A stretch of DNA of 64,000 nucleotides from Puffinus mauretanicus. Taxonomy: Eukaryota; Chordata; Aves; Procellariiformes; Procellariidae. The stretch lies in assembly GCA_023333565.1 (NCBI GenBank), contig JAJKFH010003627.1:7049501-7113500 (forward strand), read 5' to 3'. Below are positions 22,681-35,815 of the stretch, one piece after another. Under the pieces are notes generated by a model. That model had not been told where the DNA came from and ran no database searches. It was given only the letters and a program-made list of their open reading frames with translations. The position numbers and the translations under genes are program-made. Every line of letters begins with the position of its first letter. Within the stretch, counting starts at the first letter, position 1.

Positions 22681-24057
22681 TCTGTACCTTTTATTTTAAG
22701 TCCAAGTCAGGACCCTAGGTCCAAACACTCCCAGCTTGGCTCAGCTCTGCTTTCAGAGCCACCACCCATCCTCTACAAGGATAAAGCTATTCCAAGGTTT
22801 GAAGATCACTTAGAAATGGGGATCCAGACTGGGATTTCTTATGCAAGAGATGTCCACTTTATTTCCACATTACCCAAAACATTGACATATTCAAAGCAAA
22901 TACGAGATGTTCACTGAGCCCTGGGTCATCTGTCCCTCTCCCCATCACCACTACCCTCCCTGGCCAGCCAAATCCCTACCCCTCTGAACAGCTCAAGATT
23001 TGGGAATCTGCAGCCTTCTCCAGAGGGAGCAGAGGCAGGGCCAGGTGACCAGCTTCCACACAGAGATCACCCTGGTGTTGGCAGGAGCCACGGCGTACTG
23101 AGGAAAGGCAGCTCGGCCCTCTGAAATGGAGGGGCCTTGGGAAGGGAGCTATCGCAAGCACCTTGGAAAGCAGGGGCTCCCCAGATAATTCAGCAACGGA
23201 GTCATCGTGGGTTACCCCATCGATAATTTCATTCCTCAAACTTACGCACCCATGTGCACCGGCACTGCTGCAAAGGGTGCGCTGTCTCTGTGCAAGCCAC
23301 GCTGTGCTCATCACACCCCCCGGCTCCCCATTCGTTTCCAAGTGCGATTCAAAACCTTTTGGTACCACAGGGTATCATGAGCTTGCTCCATCCTCTCGCC
23401 TGATCTCTGACTAGCAGCCTGTCTGCCCGCGGCTTTCCCTGTCACTCAAGATTTGTCCCTTAAGAAGTCCCAGTGAAACTACCCTCGGGTTCAGTCATTG
23501 CTGGTTAGGCCCAGAAATCCCAGTCCAAGAAAGCATTTCAACTTTTCTCCCGTCACTCACCATGGCTGAGTAGTGACAGGATTGTCCGTTTTACAGGAAA
23601 ACCCATGATTTCATTTTTCCTGCCAGTCCAAACAGTAATGAAAACAAAAAGTGCTGAAATTTCTCATGTTGCTCTTCCCTACCGAGTAAAAGTGAGTTGA
23701 GGTGGATGAAATTAAGTTTCCTTTCCAATTTTGTTCACATTTTTTACAGAATAGTTTTGGTTTGATGTTTATTTTAAACAGAAACACAAAAACAGTCTGT
23801 TCTCTCGCTCGTGTATTAAGGAGACTAAAACACAATTTTCCCTTCCGACTGGTTCTTCTCCTCTAAAACATTTTCTTCTTCTCATATCAACATTATCCGG
23901 CAAAAACAGGCTCAGAGAGAAATTTCCAGCTGGGTGCATTTGCATCTTCACATGCTTGGCCATTTCCAGGGAAGTCAATAGGGCAACACAGCTCTAAGCA
24001 CTTCTCTGGAGCGGAGCCGCGGTACCTACGCTGTCTGCAGCTCTGTTTCATATTGCG
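22681..24057. other. Non-coding DNA, nothing recognised
   Basis: No repeat, RNA gene or recognisable protein. An octamer word ATTTGCAT occurs at 23938-23945. Confidence 0.45.
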
Positions 24058-24500
24058 GTGATGGAGGAGCGAACAAGACCTCCATTGCCGATGAAAAGAG
24101 AGAATCAAGGTTTGCTTTCACCACCGTTGATCCATTTGTCTGAAAACATCCCTCCCTTGAATACATTCCCCTTTAGAGCCATCTTTCCTCAATTCAAATT
24201 GCTCCTTAATTCCTCCTTTTCGAGTGCACCTGACTACAAGCTTTTCCTCATATCCATCAGTTCTCGTGCTCACCATAATAGTCTGCGTGAATGTTTGCTT
24301 ATATTACTGCTGCTTCCAAGTTATGCTGCCTCCACCTTGTACTCTCTGCTCCATCTCCATCTATTGCTTTACCCCGCTGCCCGTCTGAGAGCGGCTGCAC
24401 ACACTTCTGCAAAGCGTTATCTCATTATTTCAATTCTATCTGCTAAAGCGTTTGGAGAGACAGTGTATTAAAGACACTATATAAAAATAAATTGAATCGA
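24058..24500 (+). repeat. Possible ancient SINE/LINE tail at the 3' end
   Basis: The end of this stretch reads TAAAGACACTATATAAAAAT followed by AAATTGAAT. This resembles the AAAGCGCTATATAAATAAATT 3' tail shared by several ancient vertebrate LINE/SINE families. Upstream, a 137-codon plus-strand frame is leucine- and serine-rich because of a pyrimidine-rich strand and is probably not coding. Confidence is low, because only the tail is suggestive. Confidence 0.28.
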
Positions 24501-27500
24501 GAGGAAATCTATATACCTAAAGTTGTAAAAAGGAATAGTCTCCGGTGATGACTCTATTTCCAGCAACGGCATTGTAACAAGCTGGAGCCCATCTCCCGGC
24601 TGAATTTTAAATAGATCTGTTCAAATTGAGCAGAGCTGGCCAGGCTCGCAGGGCTGGGGGCTGTGTCCCGGAGAGTGGGGGCTCAGGGAGACCTGGGAGA
24701 GGGGTGCAAGGAGCATGGGACCAGTGCCGCAGCCCAGCCTGTGCCCCTGCCCAGGCTCTTCCGGACCACCGACCCACCAGCACGGCTCGCCCAGCTCAGC
24801 TGGGAGCTGCAGAGGGACACGCTGCCTCCCGCTCAGCCGGTCCCTTGGGCATCATTCCCCCCATTTGGGGTTCCCTCCATCGCTGAGCTAGCTCCATGGT
24901 GCAAACCCTGGTAGCTGCCCCTGTGTTGGTCATGGAAACACAGCCCAACTTCCCTCCCTTTGCAGTCAGTGCCTCGGCAAAGGAGACAGGCACAGTCCTT
25001 ACGTGTGGAAAAGCAAGAGACTGGCGGTTTCGGATCCCTCTACAACCACGATGTACTAAAATGGGTTTGTCGCTTGGCTAAATGACTATAAGGCAAGAAC
25101 TTGGGTTGGACAAGCGGTCCCATAGGGACCCAGGCGCAGGTTTCTGGGCCACGCTGCCAACCCAGAGCCAAAAGAGGCTGATGCAGTTCCTGGGTCTATA
25201 AGCAGGGAGGCGAGGAGGGATCTTATCTCTGCGTTGCGGAAGAGAGCTCTGCTGGGCTGTGAAGCAAAAAGGATCAGAGGTCCCGGTAAGGAACTTAGTA
25301 GAAAACAGCTCTACACATGAAATCTATGACAGGGGTGACAAACCCATCCCAGAAATTTTGGGGGCACCCCCAAGTAAAATAACATCTGTGCATAAAGCTG
25401 TGCATCATGGTCTTGGCTGAGCTATGGTCTACGAGGAACCTTTCTAATTCCTGATTACTGTAGCTCTGAACTCTCCTCTGCATCCCCCGGAATCTGTAAG
25501 ATACAGAAATAGGAAGGTTTTGCCCCACTGCTTTGTTCTTATCCTCATAACACCCAGATCTTCACCGGTAAGTGACGGGGAAGGAAAAACCGTGCCATGA
25601 ACTTGTACACTGCAAGAATGGGCCAAGCCACGGTCCAGACACTCCGCAAGACAGGAGGTGATCCATGGGGAAAGCTTTCTGCCAGTCAGCCCCAGAGCCC
25701 TTCTCCCTAATTGATTCATCATTTGTCTATTTGGGGGAATGGCTCAGCAGAAATGACGTCTTTTTCAAGTTAAAAAAAGAAGAGAAAGAAAGGAAATCTG
25801 ACTTACGTCATGGGCTCCTCCACCCCTCCTGATTCAAAGTGTTCTCAATTCTCTATTTCTTGCTTTACAACTTTTAATGTTAGCATTCGAGCAAATTGAG
25901 GGAAACACTTGCTTCCCAGTAATGCAAATTAAAATAGTATGAAATAAAGCAGAATTTTTCATTACACCTGAACCAAGGTAACTATGTCACTTTCTCTATT
26001 CAGGAGGATTTTGGTTTTCATTTTTCTCTTGGTCCTGGTTCAGAATCATGTCTCAAAATAAATAATCCCAGCTGGAAGAAATATCACCCAGCCTTGCATG
26101 GTGACCACCAGCACCCATATAGTGCTGTTGCAAAGGAGAAGGGACCTATAGCCAGCCACAGGATTCTTCCACCACCTCACACTACCTGCAGCCCTGAAGA
26201 CAAGGTCTCCCCAGCACCATTTACTCCCTCTGTCTTCCCACGACCCGAAGCTTGGTGCCAAAAATATGTTTGCCATTCTTTCACTTGTTCATGGAACAAC
26301 TAGTTGTTACCTGCATCCCAGGTATTGAATGGCCCAGTTCAGTGGCTTTGCTCAGGTGGTGAAATTCAGACCCTTGAATTGCTCAGGACTCCTGTGTTTT
26401 AATAGAAATATTAAATCTTCCAAACTGCAGTGAGGGAACCAGTGGAGTAGGCTATAAAGTGGCAAAGCATCTCTCCCAGAAAAGCAACCTTTGCATGTCT
26501 GGATCACAGCTATTGCCAAAAAAAAATAGTAATAATAAACCAAATGTCTGGAGGAATTTCTCCTCCCTATCTTCCTCTCTTTCCAGATCATTATTTCTTT
26601 ATAAGGCTCATTACTAGCAGGTCTGAGACTCGGGCACTGACCCACGAAGGCCTGGAGGGAGGAAAGCTTTCAAACGCTGTCAGACCCAGCTGGACCCATT
26701 GAAGAGAGATGCAGAGCGGTGAGTGAGGTGACAACCGAAGGGACGGGTTTCCTGGGGCCCTGCATTGGAAGTGGCAGGATCAGGCTCCACTAGCACCTGC
26801 CCAGCTCTGCACAGCCTCAGCATTTCAGCTTCACTGGAAAGATGATTTTCCAGTATGCCAGACCCTGAATCCAAAGGGGATTTACTGAAATCCCAGTGGA
26901 AACACTTTAAACGAACAATGTCCAACAAGCAACTTTGGTCTTTTCTATAACCATTCACCAGTTCAGGAGTGCGTTCTGCCCCAGCTGAAGCCTACTTATA
27001 TCAGGACTCTTGTGCTCTGTTCCCATCTCACCCTACATTTCTGTGCATTCCTGTCCCCTTCCTTGTGCTCCAGACGGGTCAGTTCAAGGAATTGGTCTGG
27101 CTGAAAACTAAAAGAGCAGGGGGGAAAAGGTGGGGAGGGAAGAGAGAGAGAAAACCAAGAGTTTTTCAAAAGCAAAACACACTTTCACTTGGAAATATCA
27201 CTGTGTTTAACTGCTTTGCTTGTTGTTTGGGTTCCTCCTGAGCAGCCAAACCCAGGGAAGATGCTCAAGCACTTGCTTTGATAAGGCAACATGAGGCCAA
27301 CACTGAAGCCAAATGACTGCAGGTGCCCCTGCAGGACCACTTCTCTGCCCTGACCTGTGTTACTGGGATTTTAAGATCTTTTTGGAGGATTTGAAACCTC
27401 CCAGAGGACCGCAGTGATGGTTGCCTGTTTGCATTCATATTCATGTGAGAGCTGGAAAGGCTCTCATCCTCATTTTGCCTGTATAGCTCAAGCTTTTCTG

Positions 27501-28699
27501 CCAGACTCTCCACATCTTTCCCCAGTTTCTCTCTAGACCCATTACCCTATTTCCTTGGCTGAATTTCATCCTTGCAATATGCCCCTACCAGCTCGTTTCA
27601 ATCTGTGGTGTGGATTCTCCCTGCAGTGGAGGTTGTATCTGCTTTTTTGCATTCAACAGCATACCACAGCCCTTCTCGCATCTGAATTTAGGTTTTGCTA
27701 GCAAGTGAGGGGCAACACTTAACTGAGTTTGCAGCTGAGTAAGCCTTTCTACCATGAACTGTTGGGAGAGAATATTATCTCCTAGTGGTGTGTGAAATGC
27801 CTCGGAGAAGGGACCACAACAGGTTGGTGGAAAAACACTGTAATAAATAACGTGCCTGATGGTCATAAGAGGCAAGTGAGGACATACGACATAATCGGGG
27901 GATAATAAAGAATCTCACCAGGGTTTCAGGAACGTGGGGCTCAGAGAGACACAGAGCAACAAGCCAAAGCCACTGCCGGGCTCGTTCCTTGCTGCCAGGA
28001 GTGAAACAACTTCATTCCCGCCACTGAGAAGTGGTTTGCGAAAGCCTCGGATATATTCACCAGGGAGAAAATTACCTGTCAAAAGAATGATAAAGCCACG
28101 GTGTGCTTTGCTATTGGAATCCATTTGTTCTGACTGGTGATGGGGAAGAGCTCAGGCTGCATCACGTTCCTCTGATAAGTCTTTCGCTGCTGAAAGGATG
28201 GATGCAGGGGAAAGTATTAAAGAGTAGCGTCCACATTTATAGCATGGTGAGATGTGTATTGAAGAGCTCTTTTTTTAAAAGTACGCAATCCTTAGTATTG
28301 ACATACTTAAGGTTAAATCCATGCACGCATCTGCAAGCCTGAACCCACAAATAACATGTACTTTGTAGGGACTGACATGGTTCTTGGTGTGGCTGTGACA
28401 GGGCAAATGTGCCACATACACCAACCAAACCACCAGCAGGTATCACTTGTGCTAGAAAAAATCAGGGCAAATCACACCCATTTACACCGTGCCCAGGAGC
28501 AGCTCTGTAGATGCCCCTAGACATGTTTTTGTAGGCAGTTGGGATGGTTTCAAGGTGTGGGTCACGTACTCACAGAAGTTACGGTGGAAGGCACTTTAAA
28601 AAGTCACTTGTTCCCGTGTTTCTCCCCTGTTTTAGCCAGTGATTGCAGTGCTGATAGATTTGGACTTGGATTTTGGACATCTTTTGGTCTAGATACTGT
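24501..28699. other. Non-coding DNA, nothing recognised
   Basis: Over 4 kb with no transposon, RNA gene or recognisable protein. Two small signals stand out: a TTACGTCA half-CRE word at 25804-25811 and a perfect octamer ATGCAAAT at 25922-25929 in AT-rich sequence. GC rises moderately at 24610-24900 without a promoter-like CpG density. Confidence 0.45.
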
Positions 28700-28714
28700 T
28701 GAATTGGGAGGACT

Positions 28715-29210
28715 GCAGCAAGGGGATCAAGGGAAGTTATCATCCCCTCTGCTCAGTGTTGGTGAGGCCACAGCTGGAAACATCCAGCCTAGGATCTACA
28801 GGTCAAGAGGGAAAAGGGGTCTGGGGCGTGTCCTACAAGGAGAGATGAGGGGAGCTGAGCTTGTTTGGTCTGTCAAAGAGGACTAAGGGGGGATCTAATG
28901 CTGCTTACAGCTAACTGGAAGTGGTTAAAAAGACAACAGAACCAAAACATTTCTCAGCAGTGCCAAACAATGTAACATGGAGCAATAGCCACAAATTGTG
29001 GCTTGGGAGGTTCATGTTGGACAGCAGGAAACAATTAAATACCATGCAGGTGGTGCAGCACTGGGAAGGACACCAGAGGTAGGGGATCTCCACCCTTGGA
29101 GGTTTTCAAGCCCTGGCTAGACACAGCCACAGCCAGCCTGACCCAAAGCTGTCAACAGCCCTGCTCTGGATGGGAGGTTGGGCTGGAGACCCCAGAGGTG
29201 CCCCAGCACT
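28715..29210 (+). mobile_element. CR1 LINE 3' end, old and diverged
   Basis: Landmarks occur in CR1 order: TCAGTGTTGGTGAGGCCACA (28751), AGAGATGAGGGGAGCTGAGC (28841), AGGTTCATGTTGGACAGCAG (29009), CACCCTTGGAGGTTTTCAAG (29091) and GGGAGGTTGGGCTGGAGACC near 29171. Together they span about 500 bp of the ORF2 C-terminus plus 3' UTR. Frames are broken by many stops and the octamer tail is gone. It is clearly older than the 5.9 and 51.2 kb copies. Confidence 0.9.
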
Positions 29211-32200
29211 GTCCCAGGGTGGCACTGATCGTCCCCTTCTCACTGCCAGGCCTGGTGTGGCCACCTGCAGTGTGGTGCCAGATGCCCTACTGCAAACAGC
29301 TGGGGATCCTCTGAGCAATCCTGTGGGACCTGGGGACAGGGACAGATGGGAAGGGGATTGTGTCACACCTCTGAATCCTCTTCGTAATGCCTCACTGATC
29401 AGGCACACCTATGAACTCCTTACCTAATCCATTGCCCTGGACACCAGTAAGGTGCTTGAGGACCCTCTGCAGATCCCATGGTGTCTATTATATGCATGCA
29501 CTCCTCCATCAGCCTACAGCTTCAAGCCCCGCCATCCTCCCAGTTAATGAACTGTTTGAGGGTGAGTGGTAAAATGAAACCTTTGTATCCCACATGTAGT
29601 GATTGGAAAATAGCAATGGGAAAATAAAAGCCAAGGCAAAACTCTTCAGAGCAGGCAGTAGGAGAGAAATGAAAATGCTATTATCATTCTTCCACACGAG
29701 AAGAGTGACAAAGGAAGACTTCTCTCCCCACCCTCTGGGTGCTGCCTAGATTTTCCAGCAAGGTCGCAGTAATAAGCAATCAGCTGATTGAAATGCCACA
29801 TTTCAGCCAACCAGGAGAGTAAGCGGACTTTCTATCAGGATTCTCCACAACAGAGCACTCATTGTGATAAATGAACTGGAGAACAAGACAAATGAATATA
29901 ACCTACTACTGTGCACGGATTCATCAACTCAGAGAAAGCTTCTGACAGAGAGAGGGGGAAGGAAAAGACACTGCACAGGGAACTTTGGTAGGAGGAGGCA
30001 CACAGGAAGGTTGCACTGAGTTCCTAGGAAGAACATGGATTGAAAAGGAGACCTCTGCTAAGTGCCCGTGCACAGGTGACCACAAGGTTATGGGGGCAAA
30101 GTAGGAGTCTATTGAGCTGTGGCCACTCAGAACTTGAGTCGGGCAGAAGGGAACTATAGCATTTACATGACAGCTCCTTGGTGTCTAATCTTGACTCCCT
30201 GATGTGTGCAAATTGATCAGGCCAGCCAAGACAGGGTGATTCTTGAGCAGGCATAAATATAAGAAAAACCCAAGCAAACTTCCTGCATGATCCTGCTGTT
30301 CCCCAAGGGGAGCTCTGGGGGCACAGGACCTTCACCCATGGATATACCCTTCCTGCTTCCCATGTACCATAAACAGGATCACAGTCTGTTGTTCCTTCAC
30401 CTGGTATAAAGCACTTTTTAATCCAGAAGACAAAGACATAACAACATCCAGGACTGGCAGCTGAAGTCAGCAAGGTTCAAACCAGTAAGAGCACGCAAAT
30501 CACTAGCAGTCAGGGTAATTAGTTATTGAAATGGGTTATTAAGAGCTGGGAGTTCTCCATCACTCACCTTCTTCTTCACTGACAGTCAGGAAATCAGGAG
30601 TGGAGGCTTTCTAAAAGACACGGTCAAGCTTGGCCAACAAATGCTGGGAGAAGTTCAGAAAGGAGGGGGAAACCTTTTTTATGGGGTGACCTTAGAAAAT
30701 TGCAGCAGACCTTGCTGGCTCTTTAGATGCAATGCTGGTGCAGTGCTCCCGTTATGCCATTCTGCAGTGTCCAGCCAACAAATGGAGCTAGCAAGGAGTC
30801 AGATTCAACAGAAGAGTACGAGAAGCCATTGAACCTGCCTCTACTTTCAGGATTGAACTTTTGTCCAATGTCTGTGTTTTACAAAGAAATTTGAATTCAT
30901 ATCATTGCGGTTCTTAGGGTGATATTTTCCCCCTCCTTATGATGTAAAAATAGCCTGCAATGAGACTTTGTTTAAAGCTGTGGAGTTAATTTTCTATAAT
31001 AATTGTTAACAGTTGGAGTTTTTCTTTCTTCAAGCTCAAGGGAGAAGCATAGACAGATTTATTAATGGTGTCCCCCTATGTGATTGATGGGCTGTCGAAC
31101 AGGGAAACTTCACACCTGAAAAAACTCGAAACAAGAACACTTATACCAAAAATAACGTCTGTGCCTGGTACCTCTGCAAGTCTCTCTGTAGTGACTTGTG
31201 GCCGAGCCTTCCCAGGGGCTTCTCTACCCCAGTAGCTCCTCTGTCAGTTCAGCGCTCTGCTCTGTTCTTCTGTTGCTACAGAGCTAGATATGCTCATGGC
31301 ATCACAAATATAGTGATGGATGGTGTGAGAGAATAGAGATCGTCTCTCCAAAAGAGTGAGCAGGCAGAGATGAGGTTCCCTCTTGGGATAATTGCCTTAG
31401 AGTTTCCTCCAGCACAAGTGTCTATCAGAGCAAACGGGACTCACGCCCGTGATTTCCACACATACACATAGTGATGCATGGGTAAATCTTAACTCTTAGG
31501 TACATCCCTTTCACCATCATTGGTAACAGTTAGCAGCTGGTATCACCCACACTGACATTCTCCAGTCTCTAAAACAGATTACACACCTCTGCTCCAGAAA
31601 GCACCAGCATCTCTGAGGTCACGTTGGGCAAGTAAGAGTATGATAGCTCTTGCTTTGTTGCCTGGTGGCCACCAGTTCTCTATCCCGAAAGCATCTGCTG
31701 TTTCATTCATTTCCCAAGTCCTGTGGGTATTGGGAGTGAGCACCAGGAAGCCCAGGGCAGGCACTGGTGGCTACAAGATGACTCCAGCAAGTTCAGCTAG
31801 ATCAAAACCTTCCTACAAAAGGGATCTGCAGATGTTCTGGCAGAATGTGTGGTTCTTAATTCATGTATAAATACCAGCCCTTGTGTAGTCCACAGAAATG
31901 CACCTCTGGTGTACTGGTGCGTTGATGAGTTCATGGCCCTATGTCCTTCCCACTGCAAAGGAAACCAGGCAACAGCATGAACAGGAGGGAAACTTGTCCA
32001 ACTGGAGCAGGTCAACAGAAAAAAGGCTTTGACCTCTGCCCTTATAGAGACTGCACACACATGGACAGACAAACCAGACTATTCGCTGTGCCTCTGCCTC
32101 CTTTCCCAACAGCCATACAGCAATGCGTAGAAGACAAGATGAAACAAGGTGTTCCCCGAGAAACACCTTGGTCTCAATTTCTGCCATTTGTTCGAGCTCT

Positions 32201-35169
32201 TCTTTCGGCAGACATTTGCCTCACTGGTATATTCCTTCCCTGAAATACCAGGCAAGCACTTTCTTGACACAGTTGGGATGAATTTTTCACAATGCTACTC
32301 TAGTGCCTTGGTCAACAAGGTCTTATGGAACACCAGCATGCCCCCAAGCACCAGGAGAGCCAGGAGTGTCTCTAGGGACACCCAGGGTAACTACTGAAAG
32401 GCAAAAGACCTTGTGAGCCCTCATAAGTGAAATGAAGAAGCACTGGGAACTACCTCAGCATGCAACAGGAGTGAGGAAAAGCTCAAACCTTACCCACTGA
32501 TCACAACTTCTGCTCCAACAGCAAAAAAAATCTGTTTTAATAATCTTAATAATCTTTCTCCAATATCCTTTTTCCATATGGCTGGTAATCTGGCTGCTTA
32601 GGGATGAATTATAAGAAAATCCTCAAATAGGGATCTGATGGTTTAGCTCAAAGATTCAAAGAAATTAGAGGCAGAGAAGCCCTATTAGGCCACTTAGTCT
32701 TCCTTACCCTCCAGGCCTCCTTCCATCAGGGTCCTGCCGGGCTGAAGTGACTGTGTCAGATCAGACCCCTGAGTGGAAACCATGTCCTTTTCCCACTCTT
32801 CCCCAGCCTCCTTCACTGTGGGCACTTCTCTCGCTGCCTTATTTCTCCTCCCACTTATTAAGACTACATTGTCTTCAGGACAGTGACTGTCCCTTACAAT
32901 AAGTTTATACACTGCTCAGCAAACAGGGACCATATCCAGGGGCAAACCCTTTCCATGCTGCACCAACAGTGACAATGAAGTACAAAATCCTCCCGCAGGC
33001 TCTTCCAGGGCTTACCAAGGTCTTAGAGGGAAGCTCACAAATGTTTCTTCCCATCTTTGCCTTTAGCATAGGATGTGGGCAAGGAGGGAGCTGATCCAGC
33101 TGCCCTCTGCTGCAAATCAGCGCAGCCCACTGACTTTGCAGACATGACCCTGGTCTGATGAGAGGATCTGGCTGAGGCCAGAGGTGTTGTTGGAAGGAGG
33201 AAGCTCATATCTCATCTATTTTTATTTGTGAAGATTCATCCTGACCAAACCAGAGTCACCCTGGCAATATTGACACACAGAGAGCAATACCAGAGTGCAA
33301 ACAGGACCTTGTGCAGAAAGCAGGGGCTGCGGAACCCTGGCCTGCTGGTGGTCTGCAATGGGCTTTTAATTTATTTAACCATTGGTAAACAGATGTAATC
33401 AACATAACCTTCCCCATCTCCTTTGGCACCACATCAGAGCCACAGGCAAGCTCCGCTGGGGACCAGCCATCACATTGGGATGAGACTGTGAAGCCTTGAG
33501 GTTATGAGACCACTGCTGTGAGTTTTGCCCAAATCTTTACATGCCCAGTTGGTCTCAGCAAGACACCATTAACTTACAGAGGAAGAAGAAAGGAGCCCCA
33601 TCTGGAGCTTAGAAAGCACAAATCTGCCATTCTCTCTTCGCAGGCTGGGGCCGTCTGAACAGAAGGTAAAGGTTGCAGGGAGATGCTTTCATAGGGAACA
33701 ATGCATGGGAAACCCAGAGACAATACACTTTTCTCTTTCCACCCCCTAACTACTTCCCTGCAAGAGCAGGTACCTAAAATCGAGAGCAAAGAAAACTGCA
33801 AGTTAGGCATCGATTCTGCTTTCAACAATTCTTCCCATGCTCTTCTCTGAGCGAATAAAGATTTTGCAGTATTGCACCGGTGCAGCATTACCAAGTCCTC
33901 TGATCGAGGAAAATAAAATCTACCCCCACACTGATTTTATATTGCAGCAGCGAAAACCATAAAACACGCATCAGCAACAGTCAGTGCAGGTAGTGAATTA
34001 CATAGTCTTACTCTTAGGGGAGCTCTGGGTGCAGGATTTTGAAGGGTTTTAAAGAAGTAGACTGTCAGAAATGCTGAAATCTGAGTGTTTTCTTTCCCTT
34101 ACAGAAGCTCTCCAAATTGACAATAGAGATGTTTGTCTACTCTGCTCTGAATAAATCAGCAAATGAAGTTATTTTCCTCTTTTTTCTTTGGCCTATTTGC
34201 AAATCTCTGCATTCTGTACTTATTTTTGAAGCGTGAAATTTGCCAGTCAGTTTGGAAAACAAATCAGGTGCTATAAGTCCTTTTTCTCCCACTCAGCATG
34301 TCTGAGGGATGGGTGCCCGAGATGTATAACAGCTGCTTTAATTCCAAATAGGAGAGAAAAATTTCCTGGCCAGAAGAAGATGCCCTGATTTCCTCAGTTG
34401 CTCTAAATCTGGGAGGCCCAGCCACTCCTTGGACTGGCTTAAGAAGTTTCTGCCGCTCCATTCCCCCATGCTGATCAGCCAATTGATCCGGGCTGAAATC
34501 TGTCCTCAAAAAAAAAAATGCAAAGCAGGAGGGCATTTTTAAGCTTCATTGTTTTGGTCACTGAGATAACAGCAGTGCCCCAGTGCTCGGCAGGGCAGGC
34601 AGAGACAGGAGGGTAGGCAGGGAGGAAGATGACTGCTTCCCAAGCCAACATGGTGCTAGAGAAGAGGTTTCCTTAAACAGTGACGGGTAACTGATGGTGC
34701 TTGGGTTTCTGCAGGTCTCGTCCATTATATGTGGTTGATTATTCCGTCCAAATATTCCCCTTTTGGTTGCAATTTTAGTTAGCCAGCAGTTTCCATATTC
34801 TGGCTTGCATCTCTGTCCCCAGCCAGGAACCAGCACCAGCGACTTTAGCAGAAGGTGCAATAACACTGCTTGATGGCAAATGGTCCATGACTACACGGAA
34901 ATATCCTAACACCTGGAGATCAGTTTAAACCCTGAAGCATGAGGTTTCATATCCCTTGCAAATCACTCGGAAGCACTAACTGTGGACATTGAAGCTAACC
35001 ACTTAAATGTCCAGGTGTCAGAGACATATGAAGCTCTTCCTTTTAATAACACAGTGCATGGGGGGGGAAAAACGTGCTACTTATTCTTAATTTTTTCCAA
35101 CTTTTGACATATCCTTCATTGTAATTGTAATTAATGTTACCCAGTTAAAACCTCACCCAATGCTTTCCA
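29211..35169. other. Non-coding DNA, nothing recognised apart from a short hairpin
   Basis: Nearly 6 kb without transposons or recognisable genes. The longest frame (149 codons, minus strand, 30024-30473) has no domain signature. A perfect 9-bp hairpin at 32145-32170 is listed separately. Confidence 0.45.
32145..32170. other. Perfect 9-bp inverted repeat (hairpin)
   Basis: CAAGGTGTT (32145-32153) and AACACCTTG (32162-32170) are exact reverse complements around an 8-base loop. The stem does not extend further, so it is too short for a microRNA precursor. It may be chance. Confidence 0.6.
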
Positions 35170-35262
35170 GATAGGTATTGCTATTCGGACCTTACAGCGT
35201 GGGAAAGTAGAGGTGAGAGACAGCCACTAACTTGCACACAGCCAGCAAGCACATCAGCAGAA
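35170..35262 (-). repeat. MIR-like (CORE-SINE) remnant, antisense
   Basis: The sequence GACCTTACAGCGTGGGAAAG followed by TAGAGGTGAGAGACAGCCACTAACTTGCACACAGCCAGCAAG follows the reverse strand of MIR. There, ATTTTACAGATGGGGAAACTGAGG...GTGACTTGCCCAAGGTCACACAGC is expected. Both the ACAG...GGGAAA block and the ACTTGC.CACAGCCAGC block are present in the right order. Confidence 0.5.
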
Positions 35263-35609
35263 TAACGCACTCAATAGTGGGCTGTGTTGTTTCTCTCTCC
35301 CATAAATAAACCCCAGGAAGTCCAACATAACAGTAAATAAAAGCTGGACTGCTGTGTGCTATGATTCACCAGAAGAACAGAGGAATTCAGTGATGATGCA
35401 GAAAAAATATATGGAAAGTCCAGTTGCACATCCAGGAGGGGAGAGAGACCAAAGGGGAAGGGATAATCAGATGGAAGAAAAATCTGAAAGCAAATGCTTT
35501 TTAATTATCATCATTTCAAGGGAGCACAGAACGACTCCACATGGTCCCTCATGGTTGTAGAGAAAGACCCAGGTCAGGGCAGAGGGCAAATCCAGGGTCA
35601 GATTCTTAT

Positions 35610-35815
35610 TGAAAGTGAAAATTGTTCTTATTGTGCTTAACACCAGCTTTAGGAATATTAAAGAACAATTTGGGTTTTGTCAGTTAATACACTGTGGCCT
35701 GTGGTTAATGTGGCACTAAGATAGATATTTTTTTAAAGGCTATTAATCTAGCAAGATTTTAAAGAGCTCAGCAAATATAATGTGACTCTAACATACTCCA
35801 TCTAGAAATTACCAC
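35610..35815. promoter_or_regulatory. Candidate conserved regulatory element
   Basis: The words ATTGTTCTTATTGTGC (SOX-like ATTGTT) and TTTAGGAATATTAAAGAACAATTTG occur, the latter with AACAAT as a second SOX core. GGTTAATGTGGC and GGCTATTAATCTAGC follow. The SOX/homeodomain mix is suggestive of an enhancer only. Confidence 0.27.

Noticed and set aside
24058..24471. 137-codon Leu/Ser-rich frame resembling a membrane protein
   Set aside because: The hydrophobicity follows from a pyrimidine-rich strand. There are no exon borders, and the end looks like an old repeat tail.
32145..32170. Possible microRNA hairpin
   Set aside because: The stem is only 9 bp and does not extend. No known microRNA seed is recognised.
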